Source: Flavobacteriales bacterium (GTDB lineage: Bacteria > Bacteroidota > Bacteroidia > Flavobacteriales_F > PHOS-HE28). From it: DNA of 64,000 nt. The DNA is taken from contig JAMLHB010000003.1 in the NCBI GenBank assembly GCA_023957375.1, positions 193,830 to 257,829 on the forward strand, in the 5' to 3' direction. The notes beneath the pieces are model-generated. The model made no database searches and was not told where the DNA came from. It saw nothing but the letters and a program-made list of their open reading frames with translations. How positions within the stretch are numbered: position 1 is the stretch's first letter; every line of letters starts with the position of its first letter. Shown piece after piece: positions 59,613-64,000 of this stretch. A program made the position numbers and the translations under genes.

Positions 59613-61280
59613 CTACTCCTTCACCATCCGGGCCACGGCATTCCGCCCCAGCCCCTCGAAGCGCACCAAGTAGTGGCCGGCAGGTAGCCCGCTGATGTCC
59701 AGGGAAGCCTCGGGCACCATCGGCCCGGCCATGGACAATGCCTCGCGGCCCAGCAGGTCCATCACACGGATGTGCGCCACGGGGAAGGGTGCTTCGTAAC
59801 GCACCGTGGACATGGCCGGAACGGGATACAACGCCACTTCCTGGTGGGCGGGCACGGTACCAAGGGCCGTCGTGGGGTCCACAATGATGAACTGCCACAT
59901 CATGTGGTTGATGTGGCCCAGGTTGTGGCAGTGGTACATCAGGGGCCAACCATCGGTGGTGTACTCGGCGAAGCGCATGATCACGCGCACACTGTCGCCC
60001 ACCCCCACGTGCACCACGGATTTAGGCCCTTGTTCCCATCCTGCCGGCGGTGCGCCATTGCGGTCCATGATGTAGAAGGAGCCGCCATGCATGGTCATCG
60101 GATGGGCCATGTTGCTGTGGTTCACGTACGTCCAGATCTCGGTGTCGCCCAGGAAGACGGTATCATTGATGGCGTGCATGTCCCAGCCTTGGCCGTTGAT
60201 CATGAAGGTGCCCATGCCGCCCACCATGCCCATGCCGGAGATGGTCTTCACCCGGGTGCGCGCAGCCGATGCCTCGGGGTAGGGCTGCACATTGGCCAAG
60301 GTGGCCGGGATGGCGGTGACCGGGTCGGCCGTGGGCGCTACCACGCGCAGGCGCAGGATGGGGAAATCGATGCCGTTGAGGCTGCTTTGTTCCCACAACA
60401 GGTTGTTGGCCCCCGGAATGGTGTTGGCGAGTTCACTGCCGTAGCTCATCAGCAGCAGGCTGTCGCCTTCCATGCCGCTGAGGTCCAGCAACAGTTCCAC
60501 GCGTTCGCCACTGGACAACATCAAGCGGTCCATCACCTCCGGGGCCGCCAACAATCCGCCCTCGCTGGCGATCACGTGGAAGGGCGTGTCATCCTCGAAG
60601 CCGAACACATAGTAGCGCGCCGTGCTTGCATTCAACAGCCGCAAACGCACCACTTGAGCTGGCACCTCGAGGTAAGGACGGGGCGTTCCGTTCACCAAGA
60701 TGGAATCCCCATAAGGGCCGAACACCAGTTGACCATTCGGGTTGAACCGCTTGTCCTGCACGGCCACGGGGAAGTCGTCCACGCCATAGATACGCGGCAG
60801 GGGCAGCTGTGCTTCCTCATCGTCCTGCACGATCATCAGGCCCGCTGCCCCCTTGCCCACCTGCTGGCCGATCAGGTCCATGGTGTGCGGGTGGTACACG
60901 TACACGCTGGCCTTGTCGATCACCTTGAACTTCACGTCCCACGTGCCGCCTGGCTGGATCTCGCGCGGGGGGCTGCCATCAAATTCCGGTGGCACTTCCA
61001 TGCCGTTCCAGTGCATGGTGGTGATCTCGTTCAACTGGTTGTGGACCCGGAAGTGTGCCGTATCGCCTTTGTGCAGCAGCAAGGTGGGCCCGAGGTAAGG
61101 TGCATTGATGCCGTAAGTGTTGGTGACCACCCCGGGATAAAACTCATGCGTGGCGGGCGCCACGGTGAGGTCGAAGGTGTCCATTTCCAGCAATGGCGGA
61201 ATGGCCAACGGATTTTGGGCCGCCAAGGGCAGGGCCAACAGGCCGGTGCAAACTGCAAGGGTCGTAAATGCTTTGGTCAT
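59613..61280 (-). CDS. Multicopper oxidase with T9SS type A tail
   Basis: 555 residues. Signal peptide MTKAFTTLAVCTGLLALPLA. Copper motifs in order: MHWNGMEVPP (about 91), VYVYHPHTM (about 129), AHPMTMHGGSF (about 398) and MYHCHNLGHINHMMW (about 450), which together supply the type 1, 2 and 3 sites with Met as axial ligand. The C-terminus (VALYPVPAMSTVRYEAPF to VARMVKE) is a type A sorting tail, so the oxidase works at the cell surface. The substrate could be metal ions, phenols or bilirubin-like compounds; sequence does not decide. Confidence 0.88.
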   Translation of the reverse strand: MTKAFTTLAVCTGLLALPLAAQNPLAIPPLLEMDTFDLTVAPATHEFYPGVVTNTYGINAPYLGPTLLLHKGDTAHFRVHNQLNEITTMHWNGMEVPPEFDGSPPREIQPGGTWDVKFKVIDKASVYVYHPHTMDLIGQQVGKGAAGLMIVQDDEEAQLPLPRIYGVDDFPVAVQDKRFNPNGQLVFGPYGDSILVNGTPRPYLEVPAQVVRLRLLNASTARYYVFGFEDDTPFHVIASEGGLLAAPEVMDRLMLSSGERVELLLDLSGMEGDSLLLMSYGSELANTIPGANNLLWEQSSLNGIDFPILRLRVVAPTADPVTAIPATLANVQPYPEASAARTRVKTISGMGMVGGMGTFMINGQGWDMHAINDTVFLGDTEIWTYVNHSNMAHPMTMHGGSFYIMDRNGAPPAGWEQGPKSVVHVGVGDSVRVIMRFAEYTTDGWPLMYHCHNLGHINHMMWQFIIVDPTTALGTVPAHQEVALYPVPAMSTVRYEAPFPVAHIRVMDLLGREALSMAGPMVPEASLDISGLPAGHYLVRFEGLGRNAVARMVKE

Positions 61281-61484
61281 GTTTGGATGGTTACATCGTG
61301 CAACCTATGCCGGTGCAGGTTGCTGGTCTATGATTTTCATCATACCGCATCCCGTTGGGGAAGGGGTGTTCAACCGCGCTATCCGAAGTCCACAAAACAC
61401 CTGGCCGAAGCCATTGGACAAAACGCAACCTCAATGTTTTCCCAACTAAGCCTCCGGTTACCTTCGCATGGACCAATTAGACCC

Positions 61485-61838
61485 ATGACTAACCACGTCA
61501 CCGGCATCGGCGGATTCTTCTTCCGCGCCAACGATCCCAAGGCGCTCGCCAAGTGGTACTACGAACACCTCGGCATCAATGACGAGGCGCACGGCTTCAC
61601 CTGGCAGCAGGAGGCCGGGCCCACTGTATTCTCCCCCTTCAAGCGCGACAGCGATTACTTCGACCCCAAGCAACCCTTCATGCTGAACCTGCGTGTGCAG
61701 GACTTGGACGGCCTGCTGAAAAAGCTGGAGGCCGCCGGGGTGCGCATCGATCCCAAACGCCAGGACGAGGGCTACGGCCGCTTCGCGTGGGTGTATGACC
61801 CGGAGGGGAACAAGGTGGAGTTGTGGGAGCCGAAGTAG
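61485..61838 (+). CDS. VOC (glyoxalase-like) protein
   Basis: 117 residues, MTNHVTGIGGFFFRANDPKA to KVELWEPK. A single vicinal-oxygen-chelate domain with FFFRANDPKALAKWYYEHLG at the start and RFAWVYDPEGNKVELWE at the end, the latter with the metal-binding Glu. Two betaalpha-beta modules, probably a dimer. Specific substrate unknown. TACCTTCG at 61459-61466 is a weak -7 candidate. Confidence 0.8.
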   Translation: MTNHVTGIGGFFFRANDPKALAKWYYEHLGINDEAHGFTWQQEAGPTVFSPFKRDSDYFDPKQPFMLNLRVQDLDGLLKKLEAAGVRIDPKRQDEGYGRFAWVYDPEGNKVELWEPK

Positions 61839-61930
61839 GGGATCGGGGCCATCCACTTCCCACTGCCCTTGTCATTGTGTGACTACTGAGAAGGCTGGAA
61901 AGAAACGGTCGGTTCGTATCGCGCGGTGAG

Positions 61931-61969
61931 GAAGTGAGGATGTGAGGAAGCCGTTCCCATCCTCACTTC
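61931..61969. promoter_or_regulatory. Inverted repeat upstream of the RelE-type module
   Basis: GAAGTGAGGAT (61931-61941) and ATCCTCACTTC (61959-61969) are perfect inverted copies, 17 bases apart, about 77 bases before the antitoxin start. Toxin-antitoxin operons are usually repressed by their own products at such sites; a transcription terminator for the VOC gene is the alternative. Confidence 0.4.
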
Positions 61970-62045
61970 TTCACCTCTTCACCAGCACGGAGAGTCTTTG
62001 GCGGAATGCGGATCTTCCTCACCGGCTCAGTAACTTAGCCCTGCG

Positions 62046-62336
62046 ATGAGACTGCTGTATGTGAGCATCACCGATCCGAGCAAGGAAAAACTTGTCACGG
62101 ACATCTTGCACGAGATAGAGGGTGTGGAAGTACGACGCGGTCCCATCAAAGTGGAACGACCGGCAGGGCGGACCACCAAAACGCCCGCAGCCAAACACGC
62201 CAAGGCCATTAAGCCGATGACGCCAAACGAGAAGAAGTTCGTGAAGGGGCTTACCCGCGCGTTCAAAGAGATGGATGAGCATATCGCTGGCAAGCGGAAG
62301 CTCAAGACGCTGAAAGAGGTGCTCGATGAGCTTTGA
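62046..62336 (+). CDS. Putative antitoxin
   Basis: 96 residues, MRLLYVSITDPSKEKLV to KLKTLKEVLDEL. Very basic (Lys/Arg-rich middle, KTPAAKHAKAIKP). No named antitoxin family recognised. The call rests on its overlap by 11 bases with the RelE-like gene and on the C-terminal helix AGKRKLKTLKEVLDEL, typical of small antitoxins that wrap around their toxin. Confidence 0.6.
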   Translation: MRLLYVSITDPSKEKLVTDILHEIEGVEVRRGPIKVERPAGRTTKTPAAKHAKAIKPMTPNEKKFVKGLTRAFKEMDEHIAGKRKLKTLKEVLDEL

Positions 62337-62655
62337 GGTCGTGCCGATCCCCGAGTTCGTGAAGGAACTCAAAGGACTCGCGAAGAAGTACCGCTCACTG
62401 AAAATGGAGATCGACGCACTTGGCGATGAACTTGCCAAGCATCCGCACATGGGAACTCCCATCGGTAGCGATTGCTACAAGATCCGCATAGCCATCAAGT
62501 CCAAAGCCAAGGGAAAGTCGGGCGATGCGCGTGTGATCACATGCGTGGTGGCCGTGCGTGAGGAGGTGTACCTGCTGAGCATCTACGACAAGAGTGAACA
62601 GGCTACGCTGACGGATAGGCGCTTGAAGGAGCTCTTGAAAATGGTGCCGCGCTGA
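62326..62655 (+). CDS. RelE/ParE-type toxin
   Basis: 109 residues, MSFEVVPIPEFVKELKGLAK to LLKMVPR. The RelE/ParE fold pattern: an N-terminal helix with FVKELKGLAKKYRSLKMEI, strands YKIRIAIKSKAKGKS and ARVITCVVAV, and the end VYLLSIYDKSEQATLTDRRL. Expected to cut mRNA on the ribosome or target gyrase; sequence does not decide. Forms a two-gene operon with the upstream gene. Confidence 0.75.
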   Translation: MSFEVVPIPEFVKELKGLAKKYRSLKMEIDALGDELAKHPHMGTPIGSDCYKIRIAIKSKAKGKSGDARVITCVVAVREEVYLLSIYDKSEQATLTDRRLKELLKMVPR

Positions 62656-62693
62656 CCGGCCACTGTGGAACCACACGAGCACTGGCCTCCATC

Positions 62694-63074
62694 ATGCGCC
62701 CTCTCCGCTTCTCCATCAACGTCACCTTGGACGGCTGTTACGACCACACCGTGGTGATCGCGGAGGAGGGCCTGCACCGCAATGCGGAAGCGTACATCGC
62801 TGGGACCGATGCCATGCTGCTGGGCCACGTGGCCGACCTCGAGCAAAGTGGAACGAGCCGTAGAGCGTACTGTGCCGAGCACGGCCTGAACGAGCAGACG
62901 CTGGCCTACTGGATCAAGCGCAAGCGGCTGGACGGAGCTGCGGATAAGGACGGTTTCACGGCCGTGGAAGTGACCACGGCGGAGAACTTGGAGCTGCTCT
63001 ACCCAAACGGCGTACGGCTGCTGCGGCACACGTTGGCCAGCGCTTTGCCATCGCTCCCTTTCGGCTGGGAGTAG
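62694..63074 (+). pseudogene. Chimeric fragment: reductase N-terminus joined to an IS66-type orfA
   Basis: 126 residues in one frame but two origins. Residues 1-~43 (MRPLRFSINVTLDGCYDH) look like the start of a RibD/DHFR-like reductase, cut after DAMLLG. From ~44, HVADLEQSGTSRRAYCAEHG and LAYWIKRKRL followed by VEVTTAENLELLYPNGVRLL match the accessory TnpA (orfA) protein of IS66-family elements, which lacks its own C-terminal end. No other IS66 gene is present. Best read as scar tissue from IS insertion and deletion; whether the fusion is translated is open. Confidence 0.6.
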
Positions 63075-63130
63075 CGTCCGCTTTTGGTGTGCGGGAACTT
63101 GCCACCGATGAAGTTCTTGTAGGTCTTCAT
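63072..63130 (-). pseudogene. Fragment resembling the start of an aldehyde dehydrogenase
   Basis: On the minus strand the ATG at 63130 opens MKTYKNFIGGKFPHTKSGR, the typical N-terminus of aldehyde dehydrogenases, which then runs into the antisense of the IS66-like fragment. Only about 20 codons remain. Short, so tentative. Confidence 0.35.
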
Positions 63131-63263
63131 CACGGGCAGGCGTGCTGTCTTACTGGTGGAACCATTGCCGTTCAGGGTCGTCTGCGCGATATTGGGCCTG
63201 GTCAGGGTCTTTGCCACGGGGCTGCTGGAGCAGCTAAAGCTAAGGCCCGGCCAGGTGTTGTTC

Positions 63264-64000
63264 TCAGCGTTGCACCATGAAGCGCAGCATGGTCCGCACC
63301 TCGAGCTGTTCAACCAACAACACATACAAGCCCTTTGGAAGCATGGACACATCCACGGTCCGCAGCAGGGGCCCGGTGGTAAGCACCGCTCCCAGCTCGT
63401 TCACAATGGTGTAGCTGCCCGACCCTTGCACATCCAGATGCAATTGGTCCTGTGCCGGGTTGGGGAAGAGCAAGTGTGTATTGAAGTGGTGCTCGATCGA
63501 TCCTGTTGTTATGTCCGGCAGAAAACGCCAGGTCTCGTCCAACACGGGCCATTGTCCGTTACCGCCCACGATGAAGGCGGCATTGCCCGTGCTGAAACTC
63601 GCTCCGTTCTTGCAGGCGTTCAACGGGAAGGCGCTCACGGGCAGCCAGCTATCGGCACCTACATCGTATCGGTGGAAGTCGTTCCAGTTCTGCGTGAAAT
63701 CCTGGCCGCCACCCACGTACGCATGCCCATCCACCACGAAGGCGTAACCATTACGCCGGTTGGTACTGCCGAGGTCGGCGCGTGGCTGCCAGGTGTCGGT
63801 GAGCGGATCAAAAGCGTGGAAGTCTCGGTATCGCACACCGCTGCTTTCGCCTGTGCCGATGTAGCCCTTGCCATCCACAGCGAAGCCGATGGCCCATCGT
63901 CGTGCGTTGCCGGGGAAATGCGTTTTCTGCATCCAAGTGTCCGTAACGGGATCGTAGGCGTGGAAGTCGTTGTAGTAGATGGCATTGCCCGCACCTGTGC
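63264..64000 (-). CDS. Kelch-repeat protein with T9SS type A tail (5' end outside window)
   Basis: The frame is open to the window edge. Kelch-type units recur: NDFHAYDPVTDTW (upstream of 63932), FHAFDPLTDTWQPRADLG, VDGHAYVGGGQDF, FHRYDVGADSWLPVSAFP, AFIVGGNGQWP, consistent with a beta-propeller. The C-terminus (LLFPNPAQDQLHLDVQG to MLRFMVQR) is a type A sorting tail. Secreted by T9SS; binding partner unknown. Confidence 0.85.
   Translation of the reverse strand, partial: TGAGNAIYYNDFHAYDPVTDTWMQKTHFPGNARRWAIGFAVDGKGYIGTGESSGVRYRDFHAFDPLTDTWQPRADLGSTNRRNGYAFVVDGHAYVGGGQDFTQNWNDFHRYDVGADSWLPVSAFPLNACKNGASFSTGNAAFIVGGNGQWPVLDETWRFLPDITTGSIEHHFNTHLLFPNPAQDQLHLDVQGSGSYTIVNELGAVLTTGPLLRTVDVSMLPKGLYVLLVEQLEVRTMLRFMVQR

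Noticed and set aside
58524-59949. Minus-strand frames opposite the PKD protein
   Set aside because: Shadows of a strong coding frame; no domains.
59772-61484. Long plus-strand frame reaching into the VOC gene
   Set aside because: Its first 570 codons are antisense to the multicopper oxidase; the VOC domain begins cleanly at the ATG at 61485.

Overview
The window reads as chromosomal DNA of a GC-rich member of the Bacteroidota (by eye about 60% G+C), most likely in the Flavobacteriales. The evidence is at least nine type IX secretion (T9SS) substrates with type A sorting tails or gliding-motility-associated C-termini, choice-of-anchor L and SprB-like domains, a gldE/lptC/coaX gene cluster, menaquinone genes, and several promoters of the Bacteroidota form TAnnTTTG. 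The phylum call is firm; anything below order is not supported.

Layout. 1-13.6 kb: three secreted proteins that share one C-terminal cassette (the first cut by the window edge), with a LuxR-type regulator between them. One is a 2818-residue protein built of 363-bp and 90-bp tandem repeats. Each of the three is followed by the same terminator hairpin, and two are preceded by a similar 20-bp dyad. 13.7-15.0 kb: a non-coding array of six 205-bp units full of hairpins. 15.2-20.2 kb: a minus-strand envelope operon (coaX, outer-membrane protein, lptC, small membrane protein, gldE) and a lipoprotein. 20.2-29.9 kb: tRNA-Phe, an HD hydrolase, a histidine kinase coupled to gpmI, two anchor-L secreted proteins, an M20 peptidase and an LEA-type lipoprotein. 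30.5-39.2 kb: housekeeping and membrane genes (DUF255 thioredoxin protein, kbl, a CPBP-like protein, gatC, plsC, trpS, a zinc-ribbon protein). 39.2-42.8 kb: menA-menC-menE behind a DUF433/DUF5615 toxin-antitoxin-like pair. 42.9-50.0 kb: an accessory island with a REP-associated tyrosine transposase between two REP hairpins, five tandem lipoprotein paralogues (one truncated, one frameshifted), an anchor-L protein and a SprB/tail-fibre-like protein. 50.1-53.4 kb: a hotdog thioesterase, menF and menD. 53.4-64 kb: a response regulator, a possible small RNA, an AddB-like nuclease, more secreted proteins (PKD, multicopper oxidase, Kelch), a RelE-type module and a patchwork of broken gene fragments.

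How it fits together. Most of the window serves the cell surface: T9SS cargo, lipoproteins and LPS transport. Menaquinone synthesis is split over two operons (menI-like/menF/menD and menA/menC/menE); menB is not in the window. The 43-50 kb island is the most unusual part. Tandem duplication, long G tracts at frame-determining positions, AT-rich variable centres and REP/RAYT elements together suggest a locus for generating surface diversity. The REP hairpins beside the transposase share their arms and a 10-nt spacer with the 205-bp array and with hairpins after the cassette genes, so one repeat family seems to link both halves of the window.
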